Below are positions 55,134 to 64,000 of a stretch of DNA of 64,000 nucleotides, piece by piece. Position 1 is the first letter of the stretch; every line of letters starts with the position of its first letter. This stretch comes from Ichthyophis bannanicus. Taxonomy: Eukaryota; Chordata; Amphibia; Gymnophiona; Ichthyophiidae. Position numbers and translations under genes: made by a program. The DNA is taken from positions 206,211,156-206,275,155 of the forward strand of contig CM066037.1 in NCBI GenBank assembly GCA_033557465.1. Direction: 5' to 3'. The notes under the pieces are model-generated. The model did no database searches and was not told the DNA's origin. It was given only the letters and a program-made list of their open reading frames with translations.

Positions 55134-55536
55134 GGGCTCAATTCAGCACTGGTGCTGAACATTAAACCCAGATATTCAATGCTGCGGCCATATCCAGCCC
55201 CAGTATTGATTATCTGGGTTAGCCGCTTTTGCCAATTGGTAACTGGGTAGTAGCGATATTGAGCCGCTGCCCGATCAGCAATATGTGGCGAAGGTTAAGC
55301 CAGGGTTACCTGCGTCTGGCTTTCGCTGCATATTGCTAAAAAGGCAACAGCTCAATATTACCACTGCCCGGTTATCAATTGGTGCTGCCTCCGCTTCACC
55401 CTGGAACGCCCCCAACACGCCCTGATGCTAAGCAGTTAGCATCAGAGTGTGTAGAGTTGGCAGCCACAGATATTCAGCGGCACTAACCGTGTTAGTGCTG
55501 TTGAATATCCCGTTCACCGCTTTGAATATTGGGCCC
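55134..55536. mobile_element. MITE-like DNA element
   Basis: About 403 bp with imperfect inverted ends (GGGCTCAATTCAGC against GGGCCCAATATTCA from the right) and a possible 3-bp TAT duplication (55131-55133 and 55537-55539). Inside, further inverted pieces (ATATTCAGC, GCATATTGCT) give it overall dyad symmetry. No coding capacity; superfamily undetermined. Confidence 0.6.
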
Positions 55537-55664
55537 TATGATGTTTGGAGACTGCAGAGGGTGCAACAGATTTAAAATTGCAAAAACTCTTATTTATTCC
55601 TATATTCGGGTTGATTCCTTGATGCTAACCTATTGTTCTGACTGAAAACATTTTACTTTCTCAG

Positions 55665-55792
55665 GTTCCTTTCTTTGGTCCACTCTTTGATGGCGCTATA
55701 GTGAATGGAAAAATTCTTCCTGGTTTAGTTCAAGCAACAGCTATCAATGCAAGCCGAGCACTAAAGTCACTGATTCCTTTGTACCAAAACTT
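55665..55792 (+). CDS. RALGAPA1: RalGAP alpha subunit exon, GAP domain end (RALGAPA1-like)
   Basis: A 128-bp exon continuing directly from 30315-30473. Acceptor TTTCTCAG ends 55664; the donor GTATCCTTT starts at 55793. It encodes [20 protein letters not shown], then [20 protein letters not shown] and QN plus two bases (phase 2). This is the conserved C-terminal part of the Rap/Ral GAP fold. Joined to the previous exon the frame is continuous (KKTE then VPFFGP). The donor is not a normal GTRAGT site but a U12-type consensus. No lesions. The paralogue assignment is tentative, as for the other exon. Confidence 0.88.
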
Positions 55793-55801
55793 GTATCCTT
55801 T
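55793..55801 (+). promoter_or_regulatory. U12-type 5' splice site
   Basis: GTATCCTTT directly follows the exon and matches the minor-spliceosome consensus RTATCCTTT at 9 of 9 positions. The exon ends in phase 2, common for U12 introns. The branch site and acceptor are beyond this window or unrecognised. Confidence 0.88.
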
Positions 55802-56894
55802 ATTGTATTTAGAGCCCTAGATAGTAAAAGCTGTTGTCCCATTTTTTGGTTTAGTAAAATTCCTCATGGCCTAAGCTCTTAATTGGTAAAATGGGGTAGA
55901 TGTTTGGAATGAAAATTTCTCCACCAAGCTGTTTATGGGTGTTCTTTGGCTGGATGGTTGAAGTAAGATTGGAGAGCAAATTCAGCTTGCCAGCATTAAT
56001 TTTCATCATTAGCCATCTAAGTTTGACAGTAATACACATTCCAGCTGGGTAGATTTAAGCACATTTCCACCAGCAATTCTGGTTTTGATGTGTGAAAAGA
56101 ACATTTCCCAATCTGCTGTTACAAGGCAATATTTCTGTTAACTCACTCAACTTCCTTAGATATTTAAGCTTTGATGATGATAATATTCAAAGAATCTTTT
56201 TGGGGGGAGGGAGAGGAATGAGAGGCCCTAGGTATGATTTGGCTGTAATTTTAGATCCATATCTTCCTGCTAGACCAGTCCAGGCAACTGGATTGTGTTC
56301 CCCTACCAGAAGATTGGTGGATACAAGAACCAATGAAAAGCCCAGGTTTCAATGACATCACTTCTATGCCTCTATTTACCTCAGCCACCAGAGGTTCCTT
56401 CAGTATTTTTGTCTCCAGCAGATGGTGGATGAATTTTCTCCTTTCTGAAGAAAATCTGAAGAATTGAGAGGAAAAGACTGATAAAAAATTGCTTGTGACA
56501 GGCCACTTTAGGATGACTCTCTTACTTAAGTGCGACATAGGAGGCTCCACTAGACTGTGCTCTTTTTTGGTAGCCATGGGAGGAGAACAGATTGGTTCAG
56601 CTCCATGCTCTTATCCTGGATAAAAGCCTGTTGAGCAGCCAAAAAATTGGAAGGATCTGGAAGGGTGGAAGAATTCAGCAGCCTCACACAACCTCTACAC
56701 CCTCTCCTTCTCTTCTGTTCCCCCCTGCTCTCTCCCAGAGATTGGAGACGGCTCTCGGAGAAATCTGCCTACCAGCCATCTTAAATGCAGTGCTGCCAAG
56801 CAAGAGAAAGTTTCAGGGGAGTAGAGCTGAGCCCGGCACGGATCCTCTGCCTGGGGCTCTAAGGGGGGTGAGTACCAAGACTTGACCTCCTCAT
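55802..56894. other. U12-type intron, first part
   Basis: No gene. 56220-56440 contains the phrases CTAGACCAGTCCAGGCAAC and CCAGCAGATGGTGG that look like a dispersed repeat, but I cannot name it. The 97-codon frame at 56592-56885 has no recognisable motif. Confidence 0.5.
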
Positions 56895-56920
56895 TATCCT
56901 TGTTGCGGACTCCCGATTCC

Positions 56921-57988
56921 ATAAGAACATAAGATATGCCATACTGGGTCAGATCAAGGTCCATCAATCCCAGTATTCTGTTTCCAACAGTGGCCAATCT
57001 AGGTCGTATGTACCTAGCATTTTCCCCAAGGGACACAGGTTCCACAATGCTTGTATTGGTTCAAGCATTGACATCCTGGGTCCCTTCTTAATAATGGTTT
57101 ATGGACCTTTCCTCCAGGAACTTGTCCAAACCTTTTTTAAACCCAGCTACATTAACAGCCTTTACTACATCCTCCGGTAACAAATTCCAGAGTTTGATTA
57201 CACGTTGAGTGAAAAAATATTTTCTTTTATTAGTCTTAAATAGTTTACCCTGCAGCTTCATTGCATGTCCCTTAGTCTTTCTATATTCTGATAAGCAGCC
57301 ATCATCGGAGGGAGTGAGCGGGAGCTCCTCCTCACCTCCATTAACCACCAATCAGCAGCCCTAAGCAGCCCTCTACAACGGCTCAAAAACCGCCGCTTCT
57401 GAGGCGCATAGTAACATCGGGGAGCAGCAGCCATCATCGGAGGGAGTAAGCGGGAGCTCCTCCTCAGCTCCATTAACCACCAATCAGCAGCCTTAAGCAG
57501 CCCTCTACAACGGCTCAAAAACCGCTGCTTCTGAGGTGCGCCTGAGGGCCTTGCGGGCCCGTGCCTGAGGGCCTCGCCAGAGGGCCCTTTGGCGTGGCCC
57601 TTAGGCGTGGGTCCGTGGCATGTGAGTAAAACCTATTTTATATTTGTGTATGCAACTATTATGCTGCTATATTACGGGTGTAATCTATTGTTCTCCTTTC
57701 TTCTTGTCTCTTCTATCCTTTTGTCTTGTACTGTATCTCTTATTCTGTCCTATCTTATATATGGCGTTCTTTTCGTATCTTCTATAATTATATTGTATTG
57801 TAAACCGCTCTGATGCTTTGGCCTGAGCGGTATATCAAATGACTAAACATAAACATAAGGTAAACAATCGATCTACGTTTACCCGTTCCACTCCGTTCAT
57901 TAATTTATAGACTTCTATCATATCTCCCCTCAGCCGTCTCTTTTCCAGGTTAAAGAGCCCTAACCTTTTTAGCCTTTCTTCATAGGAG
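56921..57988 (-). pseudogene. CR1 (family b) 3' fragment, interrupted
   Basis: Same family as 7232-11560: 3' UTR at 56921-57090, then the RT C-terminus (FKTNKRKYFFTQRVIKLWNL, LPEDVVKAVNVAGFKKGLDK). It is interrupted at 57291-57858 by another element and continues to 57988 ([20 protein letters not shown]). A 26-bp direct duplication with two mismatches flanks it (56895-56920 and 57989-58014). Confidence 0.88.
57291..57858 (+). mobile_element. Non-coding LINE-like element: two tandem head units plus L2 tail
   Basis: Inserted in the CR1 fragment. It begins with two tandem units of about 130 bp (GCAGCCATCATCGGAGGGAG to CTCAAAAACCG, at about 57295 and 57426), then a short GC-rich part, then a 3' tail (GTAAACCGCTCTGATGC to TGAGCGGTATATCAAAT and AAACATAAACATAA) matching the L2 tail at 24370-24442. 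No RT frame lies between. It probably moves with L2 machinery. Confidence 0.78.
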
Positions 57989-58014
57989 TATCCTTGTTGG
58001 GGACTCCCAATTCC

Positions 58015-58288
58015 ATCTTTGTGAGACCTCATGCAACTGGTGACTGTTGGCGATGTGTGAGGGTTTCCTGCCATTTTCTGCATGCACTAGTAGCGTTTTA
58101 ATATTGTGCACCTGGCGGTCGCACAGTCCTAACATGTTTTGCGCTTTAGCAGCTCTAACGCATGTTCCTACTCTAGCATCTGTATCACACATTGCAATAA
58201 AAGTGCAGTTAACGTGCGCCTTCGGGCTGCAGCAACCTTGGCGCCCGCTATTGTGATACTTGACTTAACTCTCTCTCTCTTCTCCCAA
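58015..58288. other. Intron sequence, nothing recognised
   Basis: Probably the left part of the same retroelement that carries the gag-like pieces downstream, but I have no motif to support that. Confidence 0.35.
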
Positions 58289-59460
58289 GAAACATTGTTT
58301 GGCCTGTAGCAAGCAAGATGCCTTATCTCCCGCAACTGGGGACTGCCCTTCTTGCACGGCTGCTTCTGAGTCATCCCTGGAGGGCCTGCTCCCCCTCCTT
58401 CAGCAATCAATCCAACTTTGCCTGCCTCAGGGCAGGAGGTGGTGGGTGGCGCTACAGGTAAGGATAGTCAGCCAGCCAGCCAAAGGCCATGCTGTGGGCC
58501 TCTCCCCATCCTCTAGGAATCGACGGCGATTATGCCCCTAGTGTAGGGGATCATTTCCACGAGGAGAGCTTCTGGATTGTCCTCATTGGAATTTGTCTCC
58601 TTTTACAGCAGGCCTGGTCATTCTGGCATCTCGAGCGCAGTCTCGAGAGGGGCAGGCTGAGAGTGGAATCACTGTTTAATTGATGGCTAAGTGTCCCCAG
58701 CAGAGGGTGCCCCCTGGAGATGGGGATCAGCTGGGATCTGTCTGAGATTTGGATTGTGACTTGGAATGAGATATTTGATGTGGATGAAAAAGTACTGTCA
58801 CCTTCAAAGGCTTTGTAAGGAGACCGATGTTATCTGTCTGTTCTGGGAGTAGAAACTGGAAGCGTTGATCCCAGGGTCTTATCTACCTTCAGCTTGCCGG
58901 ATGCTCCAGACATGGAGCATGTATAAGAAGATGCACGCTCTCCCTAGTTTGATATTTCCAAGGTGGATGCACAGGTCATGGTGGATACCAGATGGACCAT
59001 CATTCCTGTGGAAGGGGGATTGGCCTTGAAAAATACTCTGGTCTGAAAGGTGAATTTATGTTGAAGAACCAGTTCACCGTGGCAGCTGCTATTCTTCAGT
59101 TGGCGGTATATGCAGACCTGACATTTTGGGCCGTGCCCCAGTGGATTCAGTCTCTTTCACCGGATGATTATGCCCCTCTTTTGGAGTCTGCCATGGCCTT
59201 CCTTTCTGATGCCATGTATGATCTGGTACCTCTAGCGGCCAAGGATTGTGCCCTGTCGATGGTGACATGGCATTAACTTGGTTTTGACATGGGGCAGTGG
59301 ACTCCTCTTCCAAAGCCCAGTTGCCCATCTGGCCTTAGAGAGGCGCTTCTGTTGGGTCTGATTGGGAGAAACAGATAAAGGACCTGGGTGAGACAAAATA
59401 TTGTGCCTTCTGGAGGACAGGTCCAAGGAGCCTTGTAGTGAGCAGGAGCGCCTTTTTCTT
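58289..59460 (+). pseudogene. Unidentified gag-like retroelement fragment
   Basis: Broken plus-strand frames. At 58290-58540: CLACSKQDALSPATGDCPSC, a CxxC pair spaced like the zinc-binding head of DIRS-type gags. At 58992-59276: LKNQFTVAAAILQLAVYADL, then WAVPQWIQSLSPDDYAPLLE and SAMAFLSDAMYDLVPLAAKD, an Ala/Leu-rich helical segment like the helical part of retroelement gags. Several stops separate them. There is no RT nearby to settle the class; DIRS-like or other LTR-type gag are both possible. Confidence 0.45.
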
Positions 59461-59624
59461 CAGCCTCTTCCCACTCCTTGCTAGACCATTGGTTGAACTC
59501 TTGGGATCTTAGGAATTTCATCGCTTCCGGCTTGGAGAGCTCCTCTTCTCCTTATGGACTTAGGGCTCGTTCTCAGCCCTTTTCTGGAGAATGTAGTCCC
59601 AGGGACTTGGTCCCCTCCAGGGAG

Positions 59625-59895
59625 GAGTGGTCTAGTGGTTAGGACAAGGTACTTCAGGCTGGAGGACTGGAGGTTCAAGTCCCACCTGGGGACAGTAATC
59701 TCAGGCCGGAGGGACTGGGATTTCTAGTCCTATAGGCACTCCTTGTGGTCTTGGGCAAACCACTTAACCCTCCATTGCCCATGTTCCCTGTAAGTATTAG
59801 TGTATGTGTCTCATATCCCCTCGTGTTAAATGTATCCCCCAATTGACCGCTTTGACCCGGTGAAAAGCGGGATATAAATACAGCTAAATAAATAA
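59625..59895 (+). mobile_element. tRNA-derived SINE with L2-type tail
   Basis: Third copy of the SINE family: GTGGTCTAGTGGTTAGGAC head, B-box-like GGTTCAAGTCCC, and a shortened tail (CCAATTGACCGCTTTGACCC, GCGGGATATAAATAC). A possible target duplication CCCCTCC flanks it. Confidence 0.88.
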
Positions 59896-59967
59896 ATGAT
59901 GCCCCTCCCGGGCTTTGCAATGAAGGTTTGGGGACACATTCCCTGGTTCCTCTGGTTGAAAGCAGGC

Positions 59968-62582
59968 TTCGCCTTTTCTTTTTTTTTTTGTAATTTGGGT
60001 TTTTTTATTTGTTTTTCAACATAATCTTACAGCTTCATTCAAACCTTCTTCAATGTGTCACAACAGTTTACAGTAAAAGGAAAACAGCTTGATAATTTTA
60101 TTTGTAACTTGTTTCTCCGTACTCCCCTCCTACTTCCCCTCCCCTCCTCTCCCTTCTGTCCTCCCCTTTTAACCTTCCTTTGCTTAGTTTGTACCTTGAT
60201 TGTTTATCTTCTTCCCCTTATTCCTCCCTCCCCCATTATCTTTTCCCCAACACTGTCTTTACTCCTTCCTTCCTCCATGCTTCATACCAATGCCACGTGC
60301 CTCTATATTTTCTTGTGTTGTGTTTTCTATAGGCTGCATATACTTGTTCCAGTCTTCTTAATACTTCCTCCATTGGTAGTTTTTCTGCATTCTTCCACCA
60401 CCTGAGAAGGGTCATTCATGCTGCTGCTAGACAATATCCTAAAAACGCTGTTAAGTCCTTGTTTCCCCCTCCCAATTACTCATTTAAGGCTACCATGGCT
60501 GGGGTTAACTTGATTTGTACGTTGGTGATCTCCCCATATAGCACCTCAACCTCGTTCCAATATTGTTGTACTTTTGGGCAGCCCCAGATCATATGTATCA
60601 AGTTTCCCCTTTTCCCACATCCCTTTCAGCACTCGTTTGAGCTTTCAGGATTGATAGCATGCATTCTAACTGGGGTCAATATATCCATAATCGTACCTTT
60701 AAACTATTTTCTAGATACAATGTCCCTGGCGCTAACCTGTATGCTCTTTCATATATATCCTCCCATCGGTTTGAATCCCAAGGCCCTGGTATTTCCTCTT
60801 TCCATCTCTTCTGACTCATTGACGTCCCCCCCCCCCCCCTTTTGCATTTAGCATTTTGTATAATTTGGATATCAATCCTTTTTGTGAGTTCTGTTTTCCC
60901 ATTAGTTCTTCAAATGGCATGGGTTTGGCCTGTAAGTTTAGTTTTATCTCTTTTTGCTGTAGGAAATACCAGATTTGTACATAGGCATAATAATCCGTCT
61001 TATCTAATTGATATGTCTGCTGCAATTCTTCAAATGTCCAAATTTCTCCCTCCTTTTCCACCATTTGGCCTAATATTTTCAACCATTTGCTGGCCCATCT
61101 CTTTACACTTTCATTGTTCTTCCGAGTATGAATTCTCCTATTCCTCGAATGAATGCATGCCTGGAATATTCCCCCTCCCCCCACCATTAAGTGTCTCTTC
61201 CATTTTTTCCACACTTGAAGGGTAAGTTCACTGTGGGGATTCTCCTCTTCCTCCCCTTTTATACGTTCTGTGTGGCCCCAATTCCTCACCTCCTTATTTT
61301 CTTCTCCCTCTGCTTCCATTCGCACCCAGCCTGGAATGTCCTCCCCCTCTCTCCATATAAATAGTGCTCTAATCTGTGCCGCAGCGTAGTAGTTAGCCAC
61401 ACCTGGTACCCCCAAACCCCCCCCCCCCTCCCCTTGTGCATAATATTTCTTGCAACCTTTGGGAATTTCCCCTCCCATAAACTGCATGATTAAGTTTTGT
61501 AGCTTCTTTATTTCCCTTGGGGTACCTGGCACAGAAGGGACGCAAACATAAATAATATGCGTGGTAGCACATTCATTTTCACTACTGCTATCTGTTCCAG
61601 CCAAGCTAAGTGCAGCCCTGACCATTTAGAGAGAGGTCTCTTCTAATGTTTTCTGCCAATGATTTATAGTTCTACTTTTGAACATTTTCTAGGGGTTTCC
61701 CTAGTTGTATGCCTATATATTGGAAGTGTTGATCTACCCATTTAAGCTTAGTGTTTTCTTAAGCTCTCCTCTCAATTTTTTGATAGATTTAAATCCTAAA
61801 ACTTCAGTCTTAATATTTATTTTTATTTATTTATTTATTTATTTATATTATTTCTATACCGCGCTCTTAAAATCAGCACGGTTTACATGACACAAACAAA
61901 TTGTACAAAGCAGCAGGCATGCGGTGTACATTCCAGAGAACAGGTTTTTACAACTTGGATTCAACAGGGGCAACTATTTACACTATGTACAACTGAGCTG
62001 TTCGTCAACATGTCTGTCACAGGCACTCTCTAAGCTGATTACTATGATTTATTTTATATCCCGCTATGCCACTGAATCTCTTTATTACTCCCATCAATAT
62101 TGGTGGTGTGGTTAGAGGCTGTCTCAGAGCGAAGATGATAATATCTGCAAAGAGAGAGATTTTTGCTTCTTGCCCCCACACCTGTACCCCCTTTATATCT
62201 GTTTCCTGCCTGACATACTCAGCCAGTGGCTCAATCGCTAGGGCAAATAGTGGCGATAATGGGCACTGCCCATTGGGCAGCATTGTCTTGTTCCTCTTGG
62301 TAAGTCAAAACTCTCAACAGTACCCTCCGTTTACTCGAACCCTTGCTTGTCGGTGTGTGTAGAGTGCCTTTATCCACCTTAAAAAGTTCCCTCCGAGGCT
62401 CAGTCATTCTAGCACTTGAAACATGTACCACCATTCCACTCAGTCGAACGCTTTTTCCTCATCCACCGTTACCAATATTGCCAGTTCATCTGATTTCTGG
62501 CGGTGCCATGTAATATTTATTAGTTTCCTGATGTTATCATTCCCTTGTCTCCCCTTCACAAAACCCGTTTGATCCTGAGCAT
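59968..62582 (-). pseudogene. L1 ORF2 RT and C-terminal region with 3' poly(A), decayed
   Basis: Minus-strand L1, 5'-truncated at about 62582. The RT starts with QTGFVKGRQGNDNIRKLINI and DEEKAFD (62560-62440), continues CPLSPLFALAIEPLAEYVRQ and KISLFAD (62283-62100), and a C-terminal 269-codon frame (61625-60816) reads PREIKKLQNLIMQFMGGEIP and GGLGVPGVANYYAAAQIRAL. The ORF end is about 60816. The 3' UTR runs to a T-rich stretch at 59968-60010, the reverse of the poly(A) tail. A SINE/LINE tail sits inside at 61815-62070. Stops and frameshifts are common outside the long frame. Confidence 0.88.
61815..62070 (-). mobile_element. SINE/LINE-tail insertion in the L1
   Basis: Begins on the + strand with TTATTTATTTATTTAT and then ATACCGCGCTCTTAAAATCA and GCACGGTTTACAT. 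This is the reverse complement of the tail family at 27394-27484. It interrupts the L1 RT between 62080 and 61810. Confidence 0.7.
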
Positions 62583-63472
62583 CCAAATGGCAGATGAAAT
62601 TTAATGTGGACAAGTGCAAAGTTATGCACCTAGGAAAGAACAACCTAAACTATGGTTACACGATGCAAAGTTTCACATTGGGAACCACCACCCAGGAAAA
62701 AGACTTAGGTGTCATCGTGAATAACATGTTAAAATCCTCCGCCAAGTGTGCAGTGGCGGCCAAGAGAACAAATAGAATGCTAAGTATCATAAGGAAAGGA
62801 ATGGAAAATAAAACAAAGGATATTATAATGCCTCTGTATCGTTCCATGGTGCGACAGCACCTTGAATATTGTGTGCAGTTCTGGTCGCCGTATCTTAAAA
62901 AGGATATAGCGTTATTAGAAAAGGTACAGAGAAGAGCCGACAAAATGGTAAAGGGATGGAAGGATACTCCTATGAAGAAAGGCTAAAAAGGTTAGGGCTC
63001 TTCAACCTGGAAAAGAGATGGCTGAGGGGAGATATGATAGAGGTCTATAAATTAATGAATTGAATGGAACGGGTAAACGTAGATCAATTGTTTACATCAT
63101 CAGAATATAAAAAGATTAGGGGACATGTAATGAAGCTACAGGGTAAACTATTTAAGACTAATAAGAGAAAATATTTTTTCACTCAACGTGTAATCAAACT
63201 CTGGAATTTGTTACCGGAGGATGTAGTAAAAGCTGTTAGTGTAGCTGGGTTTAAAAAAGGTTTGGACAAGTTCCTGGAGGAAAGGTCCATAAACCATTAT
63301 TAAAATGGACCCAGGATATCACTGCTTGACACAATACAAGCATTGAGGAACCTGTATCTTTTGGGGAAACTGCTAGGTACGTATGACCTAGATTGGCCAC
63401 TGTTGGAAACAGGATACTGGGCTTGATGGACCTTGGTCTGACCCAGTATGGCATATCTTTTGTTCTTATAGG
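62583..63472 (+). pseudogene. CR1 (family b) RT C-terminus and 3' UTR
   Basis: 5'-truncated CR1. It opens within the thumb region (WQMKFNVDKCKVMHLGKNNL) and continues with KDIIMPLYRSMVRQHLEYCV to 62986. After a frameshift, [19 protein letters not shown] and VDQLFTSSEYKKIRGHVMKL follow, ending SINHY-stop at 63303. The 3' UTR ends near 63472 (GTATGGCATATCTTTTGTTC). Same family as 7232-11560. Confidence 0.9.
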
Positions 63473-64000
63473 GTAGTATTTTGAGGCTACAGATATTCTT
63501 GTCTCACCCGTAGGTGTTTCTATTGAACACAAAGAATATCTGCATTTAAGCATCTGCCCTATCTTTCTAATAGATGTCTTTTGCACCATGTGCATTCTCC
63601 TTTAGCATTTATTGTGGCTACTGTTAGCCTTTTCCTGATCTTATTAGTAGCATTGCCTCCTCCTTTTCCCCTAGCTCTCTTCCCCTATCTTTATTGTCCC
63701 TACCTCTTCTTCCCCTTCTCCCTTCCCCTCCTCTTCCCCCTTCCCTCCTCCCTCCCTTCCCTTCCCCGCCCCCTTCCTTCCCTTCCCCGCCCCCTTCCCT
63801 TCCCCTCACCCCTTCTCTTCTATCCCCCTTCTTCTTCCGCCCTCCTGTCCACTTCATTATCCAAAGGTGATGTTTAGAGTAGTGCATCCTTTGCCTTCCC
63901 TGACCCTTCCTCCCCATCTTCTCTTCTTGTGGAGTCTCCTCTTGTTCTCCCCTTACCCTCTTCCCATTTTTGAGGAAAACAGTTAAGAAAAAACTAAAAG
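63473..64000. other. Unassigned sequence with a pyrimidine-rich tract
   Basis: 63650-63850 is almost pure C/T on the + strand with CCTTCCC units. Long frames there on either strand (for example 63581-63877) are low-complexity artefacts. It resembles the polypyrimidine spacer of the L1 at 2270-2400 but I cannot prove a relation. Confidence 0.5.

Noticed and set aside
56592..56885. A 97-codon frame after exon 2 as an additional exon or gene
   Set aside because: No similarity to the RalGAP C-terminus, no consistent splice sites and no recognisable domain.
60816..61625. A 269-codon minus frame as a possible host gene
   Set aside because: It aligns in motif order with the L1 ORF2 C-terminus (GGLGVP, YYAAAQIRAL) and lies between L1 RT and an L1 poly(A) end.
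63581..63917. Frames of about 100 codons at the window's end
   Set aside because: Low-complexity translations of a C/T-rich tract (PLPSLPRPLP and the reverse Arg/Gly-rich product).
1..64000. CRISPR array, bacterial operon, tRNA or rRNA genes
   Set aside because: None seen. The direct repeats are a minisatellite, SINEs and DIRS ends; tRNA-like boxes belong to SINE heads; codon structure and splice sites are eukaryotic.

Overview
This window looks like vertebrate intronic DNA, probably from a large, repeat-rich amphibian genome. A caecilian is my best guess, from the mix of abundant DIRS, CR1, L2 and L1 elements; the sequence alone does not prove it. The only host coding sequence I can support is two + strand exons (30315-30473 and 55665-55792). 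They encode consecutive parts of the Rap/Ral GAP domain of a RalGAP alpha subunit, most like RALGAPA1. The second exon ends at GTATCCTTT, a perfect U12-type 5' splice site. Everything else is transposable elements, nested several deep, or unassigned intron.

Layout. 1-5000: a CR1 3' end, a nearly full-length decayed L1 (-) and an L1 ORF1 fragment (+). 5303-7060: a non-autonomous hAT element with an 8-bp target site duplication (TSD) and an internal minisatellite. 7232-11560: a nearly full-length CR1 (-) whose ORF1 has an esterase domain, carrying a SINE. 11560-12920: L2-like pieces. 14007-16482: a BovB-like RTE with an 11-bp TSD. 17215-18050: an L1 fragment. 18173-29271: DIRS copy A, whose right end is split by DIRS copy B (22131-29233); A itself sits in a remnant of an older DIRS (29272-29566). 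Then exon 1 and a Tc1-like remnant. 31618-54816: an old DIRS (D2) fills most of the intron between the two exons. It is split by DIRS copy C (34185-42419, itself holding a SINE and a CR1 with an open 728-codon RT frame) and by a young LTR element (43269-53268). One LTR of that element is split by a third DIRS type, E (47846-52976). After exon 2 come CR1, L1, L2-tail and SINE pieces and an unidentified gag-like stretch.

The main discovery is the DIRS set. Each copy has inverted terminal repeats (ITRs) and an internal complementary region (ICR). The junction inside the ICR predicts the element ends to the base, and the nested copies let those predictions be checked against their target sites. 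All five resolvable right junctions are followed by TT, and there is no target duplication, as expected of tyrosine-recombinase integration. Element E keeps the same outer ends and a long gag-like gene but has no recognisable RT, RNase H or recombinase: a gag-only DIRS derivative. Copies A, B and C all have damaged enzymes, so none looks autonomous as it stands.
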